Assembly (NCBI RefSeq): GCF_004342025.1
Contig: NZ_SLWN01000011.1
Span: 248,001-312,000 of the forward strand
DNA length: 64,000 bases
Direction: 5' to 3'
Source: Kribbella steppae
GTDB taxonomy: Bacteria; Actinomycetota; Actinomycetes; Propionibacteriales; Kribbellaceae
Positions 39,191 through 49,212 of the stretch are shown here, piece after piece (the first letter of the stretch is position 1; every line of letters begins with the position of its first letter). The notes under the pieces are model-generated. The model did no database searches. It was not told where the DNA came from and saw only the letters and a list, made by a program, of their open reading frames with translations. The translations under genes and the position numbers were made by a program.

Positions 39191-39297
39191 GTTGGCTGAT
39201 CGCAGAGACCTGGATCCTGCTGCTGGTCGCGTTCCTGCTGGGGAGCGCGGCCGCTTGGCTGCTACACCGGCTGCTGCCGAGAGGGGCGCGCCGATGA
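39187..39297 (+). CDS. arfB: ArfB-like small membrane protein
   Basis: 36 residues, one membrane helix: MSWLIAETWILLLVAFLLGS followed by AAAWLLHRLLPRGARR. The ATG overlaps the arfA stop (ATGA) and its own stop overlaps the arfC start (ATGA), so all three are translationally coupled. M. tuberculosis ArfB (Rv0900) is likewise a very short single-helix protein with the pattern LLAFLGGSAVAW in the same place. This is easily missed because of its length. Confidence 0.8.
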   Translation: MSWLIAETWILLLVAFLLGSAAAWLLHRLLPRGARR

Positions 39298-39917
39298 GCT
39301 GGTTACTGCGGCACAACTGGCTGTGGTCCCTGCTCGCCTTCCTGCTTGGAGCGGCGATCACCTGGATCCTGCTGACACGACGCGAGCAGCCCGCACCGGC
39401 CGTCGTCGAGGAGTCGGTGGAGGAAGAGGTCCTCGTCGGAGCTTCGGTCGGAGCAGTCGACGCTCCGGTGGAACCACGACCGTCCCCGGTGGAACCACGA
39501 CCCGCTCCGGTGGAACCACGACCCGCTCCGGTGGAACCACGACCCGCTCCGGTTGCCGACGTACCCCGGGAGCCCGAACCGGCGTTCAACCGGCGGATGG
39601 ACGCCGACCGGACCGCGGCGCCGCCAACCCTCTTCGATGTGGACGACGACACAGCTGCGACCGAGCCGCAGGTGCAAGCCGTTGTACCGCCCGGTCGGTA
39701 CGGTGAGGGCTCAGCCGAAGCGGTACCGCACCAGGGTCCGCCGGACGGGTTCACCATCAAGGGCAACACCCAGTCGAAGCTGTTCCACACCCCTGACTCG
39801 CCGTACTACGGCCGGACCAAACCCGAGGTCTGGTTCCGCTCCGAGGCCGACGCCGAACGCGCCGGTTTCACCAAGTACACCCGCCGCCCCCGCAAGTCGG
39901 CCAACCCCCGCGACTGA
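39294..39917 (+). CDS. arfC: ArfC-like membrane-anchored protein
   Basis: 207 residues from ATG 39294. N-terminal helix SWLLRHNWLWSLLAFLLGAA and following ITWILL, then a disordered Pro/Glu linker with four copies of the 7-residue unit PVEPRP(S/A), and a C-terminal domain. That domain (GFTIKGNTQSKLFHTPDSP, then VWFRSEADAERAGFTKY) matches from memory the end of ArfC Rv0901 (VKGRSDTRLYYTPEDP...VWFQDEESA). The HTPxSPYY/VWF pattern also recalls small domains found in channel and sunset-type proteins. It completes an arfABC-like operon. The linker repeat differs from the mycobacterial one. Confidence 0.82.
   Translation: MSWLLRHNWLWSLLAFLLGAAITWILLTRREQPAPAVVEESVEEEVLVGASVGAVDAPVEPRPSPVEPRPAPVEPRPAPVEPRPAPVADVPREPEPAFNRRMDADRTAAPPTLFDVDDDTAATEPQVQAVVPPGRYGEGSAEAVPHQGPPDGFTIKGNTQSKLFHTPDSPYYGRTKPEVWFRSEADAERAGFTKYTRRPRKSANPRD
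39465..39548 (+). repeat. Four tandem 21-bp repeats inside arfC
   Basis: Unit CCGGTGGAACCACGACC plus four variable bases, starting at 39465, 39486, 39507 and 39528; copies 3 and 4 are identical. It encodes the PVEPRPA linker and could vary in copy number between strains. Confidence 0.9.
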
Positions 39918-39967
39918 CCCCGGCGCGATCCCGGGTGGAGCGTCGCTGAGGGGATAGGGAGAGACCG

Positions 39968-40159
39968 ATGGGAGACGACGCGTCGGAACCCCTGGATCCT
40001 GATCGGATCATCAGTCCGGCCGAGCAGATCAAGGACCCTCGCGAGGGCGTCGCGGATGCGCGCGGCGCCGTCCGCCGACGGCTCCGGCTCTGGCGCGCCC
40101 GCGGTGCGCCGAAGCCGTCGCAGTCATCCGAGCGGCACAACGAAGGACGTCGTCGCTGA
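39968..40159 (+). CDS. Small basic protein, unknown
   Basis: 63 residues: acidic N-terminus (MGDDASEPLDPDR), then IISPAEQIKDPREGVADARG, and an Arg-rich tail (RRRLRLWRARG ... EGRRR). AGGGAGAG lies 4-11 bases before the ATG, and codon positions show the usual GC3 bias, which supports coding. No family recognised. It follows the arfABC-like operon by 50 bases on the same strand and could be its fourth gene. Confidence 0.5.
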   Translation: MGDDASEPLDPDRIISPAEQIKDPREGVADARGAVRRRLRLWRARGAPKPSQSSERHNEGRRR

Positions 40160-40482
40160 GCGACCGGACCGGTCCCGCGAGCAGGTTCACGACGGTTGAC
40201 CACCGGCACGAATAGCGCGATCGGGCCCCTATTTGCTTGTACTGGCAAATGCCCGTCACACTGAGCCGAACGCCAGGACGGATCACCCACCGACGGCGTG
40301 CACCAGATCACCGGACACCCACCGGACGCATCGCAAAGTCTCCCGATCGACCAGAGTACGAGCCCCGCTTTGGGGTATGGGAGACCAGTGCATGCCCGGG
40401 AAAGTCCACCCGCACTGTCGCCACGGTCCGTGGCGACAGGCCGCAGTACCGCTAGGTTTGGAGACACCCGATGGAGGTGAGC
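40160..40482. other. 323-base region upstream of treS
   Basis: No gene seen; the open frames here are short and lack ribosome sites. It contains the inverted repeat ATTTGC-N8-GCAAAT (40231-40250), the only AT-leaning part, and should hold the treS promoter. The ribosome site GGAGGTGA lies at 40473-40480. Confidence 0.5.
40231..40250. promoter_or_regulatory. Inverted repeat upstream of treS
   Basis: Exact arms ATTTGC and GCAAAT around 8 bases, 233 bases before treS. The TTGC...GCAA half-sites recall the glgP/glgE palindrome, but the spacer is 8 rather than 7, so a shared regulator is uncertain. Confidence 0.4.
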
Positions 40483-42191
<1,709 letters not shown>

Positions 42192-42192
<1 letters not shown>

Positions 42193-43604
42193 TGAGTTCC
42201 CATCTGGACCAGGTCCAGTCCTTCTGTTCGGGCCAGAGGTGGTTCGGCGAGAAGGGACACGACGTCCACGTCGACGCGATGGCCACCTCGGTGTGGCTGT
42301 CGGGCGAGGATGCCTGGCCCGCGGTCCGGATCGGGTTCGTCTACTGCGCCGGCCCGCCCGGGTCGGAGTTCCCCATCCGGGTGTACCAACTGCCGCTCAG
42401 CTACCACCGCGAACCGGTCGACAACCTCGGGCACGCGCTGGTCGGTGAGTGGGAGGAACAAGACCTGGCCGACGCCCAGGTCTGGGTGTACGACGCGCTG
42501 CACGACAAGGAAGCCACGCCGTACTGGCTGGACGGCCTGACGCACGGACGGCAGTTGGACGGGCTGGAGTTCCATCCCGTCCACGCTCCGGAGCGGGCGA
42601 CCGTCGTACCGGAGGACTCGCGCTCGCTGGTCCTCACGGTGGAGCAGAGCAACACGTCGCTGGTGTTCGGCGACGTGGCGCTGCTGAAGGTTTTCCGCCG
42701 GCTCGAGCCCGGGAGCAATCCCGGGGTCGAGATCGAGTCGGCGCTCACCGAGGCGGGGTCCGAACTGGTCCCCGAGGTGCTCGGATCCGCCCGCGGATCC
42801 TGGCCGCGCGCGGGCGGCGGGACCGACACCGGCGAGCTCGCGATGATGACGGCGTTCCAGAAGAACGCCACCGACGGCTGGGCGTTCGCGACCTCGTCGG
42901 TGCGGGACCTGTACGCCGAGGCGGATCTGCACGCCGAGGAGGTCGGCGGCGACTTCGCGGCCGAGTCACACCGGCTCGGCGCGAGTACCGCGCAGGTCCA
43001 CTCCGAGCTGGCCAAGGCACTCGGCACCGACATCTGGGAGCCGGCCCTGCTGGTCGAGCATGCCGCGGCGATGCGGCGCCGGCTCGAGGTGGCGGCCGCG
43101 GCGATCCCGGAGCTCGCGCCGTTCGCCGCCGGGCTGACCCGGGCGTTCGACGCACTGGCGTCGTACGACCAGCCGGTGACGGTGCAGCGGATCCACGGTG
43201 ACTTCCACCTGGGTCAGGTACTGCGGACGATCGACGGCTGGAAGCTGATCGACTTCGAGGGCGAGCCGGCCAAGTCGCTGATCGAGCGGCGGGCGCTGGA
43301 CACCCCGATCAAGGACATCGCCGGGATGCTGCGGTCGTTCGACTACGCGGCCCGGTCGCTGCTGGCCGACCACCAGGGCGACCAGCAGATCGCGTACCGG
43401 GCGGCCGAGTGGGCCAGCCGGAACCAGCAGGCCTTCTGCGACGGGTACGCCGAGGTGGCGGGCACGGATCCGCGGGAGCAAGCGGTGCTGCTGAGCGCGT
43501 TCCTGGCCGACAAGGTGATCTACGAGACCCTGTACGAGGCCCGCAACCGGCCGTCCTGGCTGCCGATCCCGCTGGCCGCGGCCGCACAGCTGGCCGAACA
43601 GTAA
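42192..43604 (+). CDS. mak: Maltokinase (Pep2/Mak)
   Basis: 470 residues. It phosphorylates maltose to maltose-1-phosphate, the donor for GlgE. N-terminal cap domain begins with the family pattern QRWFGEKGHDVHVD. The APH-like kinase domain has the catalytic loop IHGDFHLGQVLRTIDGWKLI and metal-binding DFEGEP. A helical C-terminus includes DKVIYETLYEARNRPSWLPI. GTG start overlapping the treS stop (TAGTG), so coupled translation; TreS and maltokinase form a complex in mycobacteria. Length is in the normal range. Confidence 0.95.
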
Positions 43605-43607
43605 TCT

Positions 43608-43638
43608 GCGCCAGGTAGGCCGACCTACCGTGAGGCGC
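43608..43638. terminator. Bidirectional hairpin between maltokinase and CE7 esterase
   Basis: Inner perfect 6-bp stem (43614-43619 with 43624-43629), loop CCGA, and outer stem GCGCC/GGCGC (43608-43612 with 43634-43638). It lies between convergent genes. Confidence 0.6.
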
Positions 43639-44615
43639 TAGCTCGGTCCGAAGACTGAGGCGAGTGCGCCGAGCTTGCGCGGTACGTCGTACTCGGCGCC
43701 ACCCTCATGGCCGTTGTACGGGAACACCTCCAGTTGGGCCGGACCGCCGTACCGGTGGAAGGCGGCGACGACGGTCGAGGGCGGGCAGACGTTGTCCATC
43801 AGCGCGACCGAGAACCACGCCGGGCAGTCCGCCCGCGCCGCGAAGTTGACCGCGTCGAAGTACGACAGCGTCGCCATCGCCTTCTCCACCTCGAACCGGT
43901 GACCCTTCAGCCAGCGGCCGATCTCGGCGTACGGGCCGTTGTCGGTGATCTGCGACGCGCGCCGGTAGTGGCAGAGGAACGGTACGTCGGCGATCGCCGC
44001 GGACAGGTCGTCGCGGAGACCGGCAACGGCCAGCGCGAGGCCGCCGCCCTGACTTCCACCGATGACGGCGACCCGGGTGGGATCGACGTCCGGGCTGGCC
44101 TTCGCCGCGTCGACGGCGCGCACCGCGTCCGTGATGAGCCGCCGGTAGTAGTGCCGGTACGGGTCCTCGATCCCTCTGGTCAGGAACCCGGGCGACGACG
44201 ACCCGTGCCCGTCCGGCGCGATGTCGGCGGTGTCGGCCACGGTCTTGCCGCCACCGCCCTGGCCGCGGTTGTCCATCACCAGATGGGCGTAGCCGGCGGC
44301 GCTCCAGGTCAGCCATTCGTACGGGATGCCGCGGCCGCCGTTGTAGCCGATGTACTGCACGACCACGGGCAACGGTCCACTGCGATGACGTGGCAGGAGC
44401 AGCCACGCCTTGACCGGTTGACCGCCCCACCCGGCGAACGTCACGTCCTGTACGTCGACAGTCGCGAGGCGAGCGTCGTACGGCTCGAACCGGGCGTCGA
44501 TCGGACTGCCGGCCGCGTCGTCGAGCGTCTGCTTCCAGAACGCGTCGAAGTCCGCGGGTTCCTCCGGGTCCGGCCGGTACTCGCGCAACCGGTCCAGGGG
44601 CATGTCAACCAGCAT
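43638..44615 (-). CDS. CE7-family acetyl esterase (acetylxylan esterase/cephalosporin deacetylase type)
   Basis: 325 residues. N-terminal MLVDMPLDRLREYRPDPEEP is the usual CE7 opening. The triad is Ser188 (GGSQGG), Asp in SVALMDNVCPPST and His in NGHEGG, and the RGQGGGG motif is present. It removes acetyl groups from sugars or oligosaccharides. No signal peptide, so it probably acts on imported oligomers. Last gene of the leftward polysaccharide locus, 12 bases after the PL8 lyase gene. It suggests that the locus substrate is acetylated. Confidence 0.93.
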   Translation of the reverse strand: MLVDMPLDRLREYRPDPEEPADFDAFWKQTLDDAAGSPIDARFEPYDARLATVDVQDVTFAGWGGQPVKAWLLLPRHRSGPLPVVVQYIGYNGGRGIPYEWLTWSAAGYAHLVMDNRGQGGGGKTVADTADIAPDGHGSSSPGFLTRGIEDPYRHYYRRLITDAVRAVDAAKASPDVDPTRVAVIGGSQGGGLALAVAGLRDDLSAAIADVPFLCHYRRASQITDNGPYAEIGRWLKGHRFEVEKAMATLSYFDAVNFAARADCPAWFSVALMDNVCPPSTVVAAFHRYGGPAQLEVFPYNGHEGGAEYDVPRKLGALASVFGPS

Positions 44616-44627
44616 CAGGGGTTCTCC

Positions 44628-46946
44628 TCAGCGGAAGGTGGCGGTCAGGGTGCCGCCGTGGCTGTCGGTGACGTCGGCGATCAGGCGCCAGCCGGCACCC
44701 CGCCGGACGACCTGCACTTTGTCGTCGGCCTCGATGAAGCGCAGCTCCGGCGTGGCCAGGTCGACGGTGACCGTGTTCCGGGTCTGGGTCGGGTCGGAGA
44801 TCGCGACCGTGCCGCGCGCCACCACGACCGACGCCGGCCCGTCCGCGGTGAGCTCCGCGGCGCATCCGGCCTGCCAGAAGTTCGCGGCCAGTACGTCGTG
44901 CAGCCGCACGGCGTGGACGGTCGAGTCGGCACGTAGTCGCCGTACCGGCCGATTCCTGGCGAAGGCCGTGGTCGCGGCCAGACTCGCGGTCGGGAGCTGG
45001 ACGTAGTAGTAGCCCTGGGCAACGGGTGCGGCACCGTGGTCGATCCAGAGGGTCTGGTACGGCCTGGTCACCGGGGTGTCGGTGCCGTACTTGAGGTTGA
45101 TCTCGCGCCACGTCGCCGTCCGGTTCTCCCGGAGCACCCGGACCGGCGTGTTGTCCGGGAAGACGTAGCCGCCGGTGCCGGCCAGGTGACAGTAGCCGGC
45201 TGCCTGGGTGAACGTCTCGGACCCGGTGCGAAGCTTGCGGTTCTCCACGATCGTCTCCACCGACCCGGGTCCGGTGATGTCCGAGCCGACGCAGACCATC
45301 ACGTCATCGATCAGGAACCAGCTCTTCAACGCGGTCAGGCCGGTGCCGTGACCGCGCAGGTCCATCCCGTAGGCACCGATCGTCCGGCCGGGCACGGCCG
45401 CTCCCCCGACCCAGTCGGCGGCACTCGTACTGCGGAAACCGTACGAGTCGGCCAGTCGCCGGCTGTCGACCGTCGTCCCCGGCAGCCGGTACGGATCGAC
45501 GGTCGGCCAGTAGTCGCCGGAGTAGTGGCCGAGGTCGTCGTCGTACACCAGGACCATGCCGTCGGACAGATGCCAGCCGTGCAGGTTCTCGGTCTGGATC
45601 GACTCGTAGTTGTAGATCCGCGACGAATACGCACTGAGCCCGATCGTGAACCCGGGCCGGTGGTGGGCGACCTTGTCCATCCGTGGGTACTGCTTGTGCA
45701 GAACGAGCGGGCCGCGGGCCGGCGTACCGGAGGCCAGGACGGCCCGGGCCGCCACCAGCGAGGCCGGGTCGGTGACGGTCAGGAAGTCGCGGAACGTGTC
45801 CTCGGTGATCCACTGTTCGACCAGCGCGGTGAGCCGGGTGGCCCGGTCCGGCGGAGCAGCGGGGATGAGCCGCAACGCACCCTCGATCACCGTCTGGGTC
45901 GGCGCGTGGTTCTGTTTGCTGGGCCGGGCGATCTCGCGGCCGCAGACCGAGCCCATCAGGTCGCCGCGGGCCATCAACGGGTCGAACGCGTCGTCGATCC
46001 AGTGGTAGATGTTGTCCAGGTCCCGATCGGTGACGGACCACTGGGTGCCGCCGAGCAGGTAGAGCAGCGACGACAGCGTGCCGAGCAACTCCTTCCCGTA
46101 GCCGCCGTTGTACGGATGCTTCCAGTGCTGGAGGAACGCGCCGTCGCTGTAGAAGCCCTCGCCGGTCCCGTCGGTCCGGCCGGGTGCGTCGTTGAAGGCG
46201 AGCACGCTGTTCGCGCCGTCGCCCTCGACATCGCTGATCGCGTCGCGCACGCGGGTGAGTGCCGCGGTGTCGCCATCGAGCACCGCCCGTACGGCGACCA
46301 CGGTCGCGATCCAGACCCGGTTGGCGCCGGTGGCGATCTGCCGGTCGGCACGCCAGAGATTCGGATCGGGCGTGTAGTGGTTGATCGCAGCCGTGTACGT
46401 CGACCGCAGTGCCGGGTCGATCACGTCGTACAGCAGAACGAGCGTGTCGGCGAAGGCGGAGGCGCCGCCGATCTCCCAGTCGTAGTCGTTGTCGTACCGC
46501 GGCAGGGTTGGGCTGTACCGGTTGGCGTACATCCAGTCGAGCGCGCCGAGCACATCCGCGGCGACCTGCGCGTTCCCGGCGTACGACGAACCGGTGGTGC
46601 CCCAGGCGACCGCGATCTGCTTGATCCGCCGGAAGTTCGACGCGACGTGGTTGGACAGGGTGGTGCTGGCCAGGTCGGGCCAGAGGGTCGTGCGGTTCGC
46701 GGAACGGTCGAGGGTGGTCAGCGCGGACTTGGCGAGCTTGTCGATCCGCGCGATCGCGACCGCGAGATCGGGGTCGGTGGGATCCACGGTGGGACCGCCG
46801 GTGAGCAGCGTCTGCCACCGGCGGCGCAACTCGTTGGTGGACTCGTCGGCCCAGGACGGCAGCGTGAGCGGGCCGGCCGTCAACGCGGCCGCGCCGCCGA
46901 GCATGCCGCCGAGGACCGTTCGTCGGCGGAGGGTGAGATCAGGCAT
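44628..46946 (-). CDS. Secreted polysaccharide lyase family 8
   Basis: 772 residues from ATG 46946 (AAAGGAA upstream; the frame opens earlier inside the previous gene). Tat-type signal LRRRTVLGGMLGGAAALTAG. Alpha/alpha-toroid domain with the PL8 blocks DYDWEIGGASAF (about residues 154-165), TGANRVWIATVV, and the catalytic region GFYSDGAFLQHWKHPYNGGY (264-283) supplying His and Tyr. CGREIARPSKQNH follows, then beta-sandwich domains with NLHGWHLSDGMVLVYDDDL. PL8 enzymes cut hyaluronan, chondroitin or xanthan by beta-elimination; which one applies here is unknown. Overlaps the SGNH gene by 8 bases. Confidence 0.92.
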   Translation of the reverse strand: MPDLTLRRRTVLGGMLGGAAALTAGPLTLPSWADESTNELRRRWQTLLTGGPTVDPTDPDLAVAIARIDKLAKSALTTLDRSANRTTLWPDLASTTLSNHVASNFRRIKQIAVAWGTTGSSYAGNAQVAADVLGALDWMYANRYSPTLPRYDNDYDWEIGGASAFADTLVLLYDVIDPALRSTYTAAINHYTPDPNLWRADRQIATGANRVWIATVVAVRAVLDGDTAALTRVRDAISDVEGDGANSVLAFNDAPGRTDGTGEGFYSDGAFLQHWKHPYNGGYGKELLGTLSSLLYLLGGTQWSVTDRDLDNIYHWIDDAFDPLMARGDLMGSVCGREIARPSKQNHAPTQTVIEGALRLIPAAPPDRATRLTALVEQWITEDTFRDFLTVTDPASLVAARAVLASGTPARGPLVLHKQYPRMDKVAHHRPGFTIGLSAYSSRIYNYESIQTENLHGWHLSDGMVLVYDDDLGHYSGDYWPTVDPYRLPGTTVDSRRLADSYGFRSTSAADWVGGAAVPGRTIGAYGMDLRGHGTGLTALKSWFLIDDVMVCVGSDITGPGSVETIVENRKLRTGSETFTQAAGYCHLAGTGGYVFPDNTPVRVLRENRTATWREINLKYGTDTPVTRPYQTLWIDHGAAPVAQGYYYVQLPTASLAATTAFARNRPVRRLRADSTVHAVRLHDVLAANFWQAGCAAELTADGPASVVVARGTVAISDPTQTRNTVTVDLATPELRFIEADDKVQVVRRGAGWRLIADVTDSHGGTLTATFR

Positions 46947-48108
46947 CGAATTCCTTTCCAACACAAAGGGCGATCGCTCGGGCTCCGGCGGCATTCGGGT
47001 GGAGTCCGTCGCCGCTGGTGAAGTCGGGCCGGAGCCGGGCGGGATCGGCGGGATCACGAAGTGCCGCGTCGACGTCCACGAGGGTGTCGAAGATGCCGCC
47101 GGTCCGCAGTCCGGCGTTGACCTGCTGCCGGACCATCTCCAGCTCGTCGGTGTAGCGGATCCAGCCCCTGAATGGGCCGATGGTTGCCCCGAGCACCTTC
47201 AGCTCCTGGTCCCGGGCCCGCCGCGCCAGTTGGCCGTACGCCGCCAGCAGCACGGCGGGATCGAGCTGACTCGGCGGCTGCTGGATGTCGTTGATCCCCA
47301 GGAACACCAGCACGGCATCGAGTCCGGGCAATGCCAGCACGTCCCGGTCGAACCGGGCCTGTCCGCCGGGACCGAACCGTCCGTCGTCGAGCAGCAGCCG
47401 GTTACCACTGATCCCGAGATTCGCCACCGCGGGTGCTTTCCGGAACAGCGCAGCGAACTGATCAGGCCAGCGCAGATTCGTGTCGTCCGGTGTGCCGACC
47501 CCCTCGGTGATCGAATCGCCGAGGATCGCGAGCGTCCGCTGGTCACGGCTGGTGACGTCGACGCCGGTGAGTAGGAAGACCGACTTGGTCTGCCGCTGGT
47601 ACGCCGAATTGCCTGCACCGGTCAGATCGCCAGCACCGATCAGTCCGGTGGCGTGGACATTGCGATGGAAGCTCAGTGGACCGGTCGGTCCGGGCAGATA
47701 GATGCTCACCACCAAGTCACCGTGGTCGGGCACGTGCAGGTCGACGGGATCGCTGATCACAGTCGCACCGGTCGCGATCAACACCTGCTTCTCGCCGGAG
47801 AAGAGGACTGGGTGGCGTCCTGCGGTGACAGGGCCGACGGTGACCGGTGTGGTTCCGAACGGATTGGCGAATCGGAGCCGGATCGGGCCGCCCGCGGACA
47901 AGCGCAGTACCTGCCGGATCGTCGTGTCAGTGAATCCGGTGGTCGCGTCGGCGTCGGATGCTGTTGGGGCTGTCTGGGCGGTGGCCCAGCTGGTGCTCCA
48001 GCGGCGCGGCCCGCTCGGAGTCGCGGTGGCGGTGGCCGGCGCGGCGATCAGAGTCAGCGAGCCGGCGGCCGCCCCGCCGAGGAGCCCTCGGCGGGACAGC
48101 GTGCTCAT
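46939..48108 (-). CDS. Tat-exported SGNH hydrolase (GDSL esterase)
   Basis: 389 residues from ATG 48108 (TGATG junction with the broken beta-helix gene; the frame extends further only through that pseudogene). Tat signal LSRRGLLGGAAAGSLTLIAA. An N-terminal beta-rich domain (residues about 40-185) precedes the SGNH domain: LAILGDSITEGVG, LGISGNRLL, VLVFLGINDIQ and the final DGLHPNAAGARAIA with Asp-x-x-His. This two-part form occurs in secreted carbohydrate esterases that remove acyl groups from plant polysaccharides. It probably deacetylates the polymer outside the cell before the lyases act. Confidence 0.9.
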   Translation of the reverse strand: MSTLSRRGLLGGAAAGSLTLIAAPATATATPSGPRRWSTSWATAQTAPTASDADATTGFTDTTIRQVLRLSAGGPIRLRFANPFGTTPVTVGPVTAGRHPVLFSGEKQVLIATGATVISDPVDLHVPDHGDLVVSIYLPGPTGPLSFHRNVHATGLIGAGDLTGAGNSAYQRQTKSVFLLTGVDVTSRDQRTLAILGDSITEGVGTPDDTNLRWPDQFAALFRKAPAVANLGISGNRLLLDDGRFGPGGQARFDRDVLALPGLDAVLVFLGINDIQQPPSQLDPAVLLAAYGQLARRARDQELKVLGATIGPFRGWIRYTDELEMVRQQVNAGLRTGGIFDTLVDVDAALRDPADPARLRPDFTSGDGLHPNAAGARAIALCVGKEFDA

Positions 48109-48599
48109 CAGCAGGATCCGGTGGGGTCGAAGTCGGCGCCGTACGTGCCGACAGAGTTTCCGCCGGTGTTGCCGGACATCGTGTTGCCGCAGATCTGGCC
48201 CTGCGGCGTACGCATGAACTTGATGCCGCCGGCGTCGTTGCCGGTCAATGGTGTTGCCGTACACGTCGTTGTCGACGCCGTCGGTCGCGGTGTCGCCACC
48301 GAGCCGGACGCCGGCGCCGGTGTTGTCGTAGATCGTGTTGTAGCGGAAGGTGTTGCCGCTCCCCGGGCGTCCAGGCCGCCGGAGCTGGGGTCCTTCTGCT
48401 GACTGCAGTCGTTGTACTCGACGATGTTCGCGGTCGAGTTCTCCTTGACGTCGACGCACTCGTTGCCGGCCGTCGCGATGGTGTTGTGGTGGATCCGGTT
48501 GTTGCGACTGCGGTCGGGCTGGTCGTCGGGCGCGCCGTTCTCACCCTGCTGTTCGGGGGCGGTGCCGAGGATCAGGATCGGGACGAGTCTTCTGGACAT
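48108..48599 (-). pseudogene. Broken right-handed beta-helix (pectate-lyase-like) gene
   Basis: An intact ribosome site (GGAGGA) and start (ATG 48599, MSRRLVPILILGTA) run straight into beta-helix rungs: NNRIHHNTIATAGNECVDVK, NIVEYNDC. Near 48355-48375 the similarity moves to another frame (NTFRYNTIYDNTGAGVRLGG), and near 48235-48250 it moves back (GNDAGGIKFMRTPQGQICGN). This looks like two compensating frameshifts plus loss of most of the N-terminal helix: only about 160 codons remain of a protein normally 350-500 long. Sequencing error could explain the shifts but not the missing body. It sits in frame order between the DUF624 and SGNH genes. Confidence 0.8.
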
Positions 48600-48627
48600 A
48601 GCTGTCCTCCCAGAGGGCGGTTGGGGA

Positions 48628-49212
48628 CTAGGACGTGGCACGCTCGGTGTGGTCGGCCACGACCAGGCCGACCAGCACCGGAACGGTGGTGCCGAGCAGA
48701 AGTGGGCCCGCCGGAACGACGAGCGAGAAGACGGGGGCCGCGATCGCGGCGCCGAGCAGCGCCGTACCGCGGGGAACGGACGTAAAGGCGAGGCCGAACG
48801 CCGTCCGACGCCAGCCGGACGCAGTACCGGAGGGGTTGCGCCCGGCCGCCACGGCCAGCGCGAGGTGGTAGGTGACGCCGGCCGCGACCAGGCCGACGTG
48901 GACCATGAACAGGACCAGGGCGCCCGGACCCGATTGGCCGGACAGGAACATCAGGTTGCTGACGGCAACGACTGCGGCGACGGTGAGCAGGATCGAGTGC
49001 GGCAGCAGCGGGCGCCAGTACCGGCGCCACCCGGTGAAAACCCCGATGAACACGCGGGTGTCACCGTCGGTCCGCCACCGGCTGAGTGCGAACCCGACTG
49101 CCGCGAGCGCCGGCAGCCAGGTCACCACCCCGAGACACAGGATCGAGAAGGCGGCGCCGGCCATCACCGGACTCGCCAGCCAACCCAGCCAGTCCAGCGC
49201 CCGCCGCATCAT
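48628..49212 (-). CDS. DUF624/YesL-family membrane protein
   Basis: 194 residues with five hydrophobic helices and the family start LDWLGWLASPVMAGAAFSIL. The pattern of W-x-P and Gly-rich helices fits YesL (DUF624). In Bacillus and many actinobacteria these proteins are encoded next to carbohydrate ABC importers and uronic-acid polysaccharide enzymes; their biochemical role is unknown. The ATG overlaps the upstream lyase stop (ATGA). Its presence supports reading this whole run as one polysaccharide-utilisation operon. Confidence 0.82.
   Translation of the reverse strand: MMRRALDWLGWLASPVMAGAAFSILCLGVVTWLPALAAVGFALSRWRTDGDTRVFIGVFTGWRRYWRPLLPHSILLTVAAVVAVSNLMFLSGQSGPGALVLFMVHVGLVAAGVTYHLALAVAAGRNPSGTASGWRRTAFGLAFTSVPRGTALLGAAIAAPVFSLVVPAGPLLLGTTVPVLVGLVVADHTERATS

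Noticed and set aside
39465..39548. Possible CRISPR array
   Set aside because: Repeats are in-frame 21-mers without unique spacers inside arfC; they encode a proline-rich linker.
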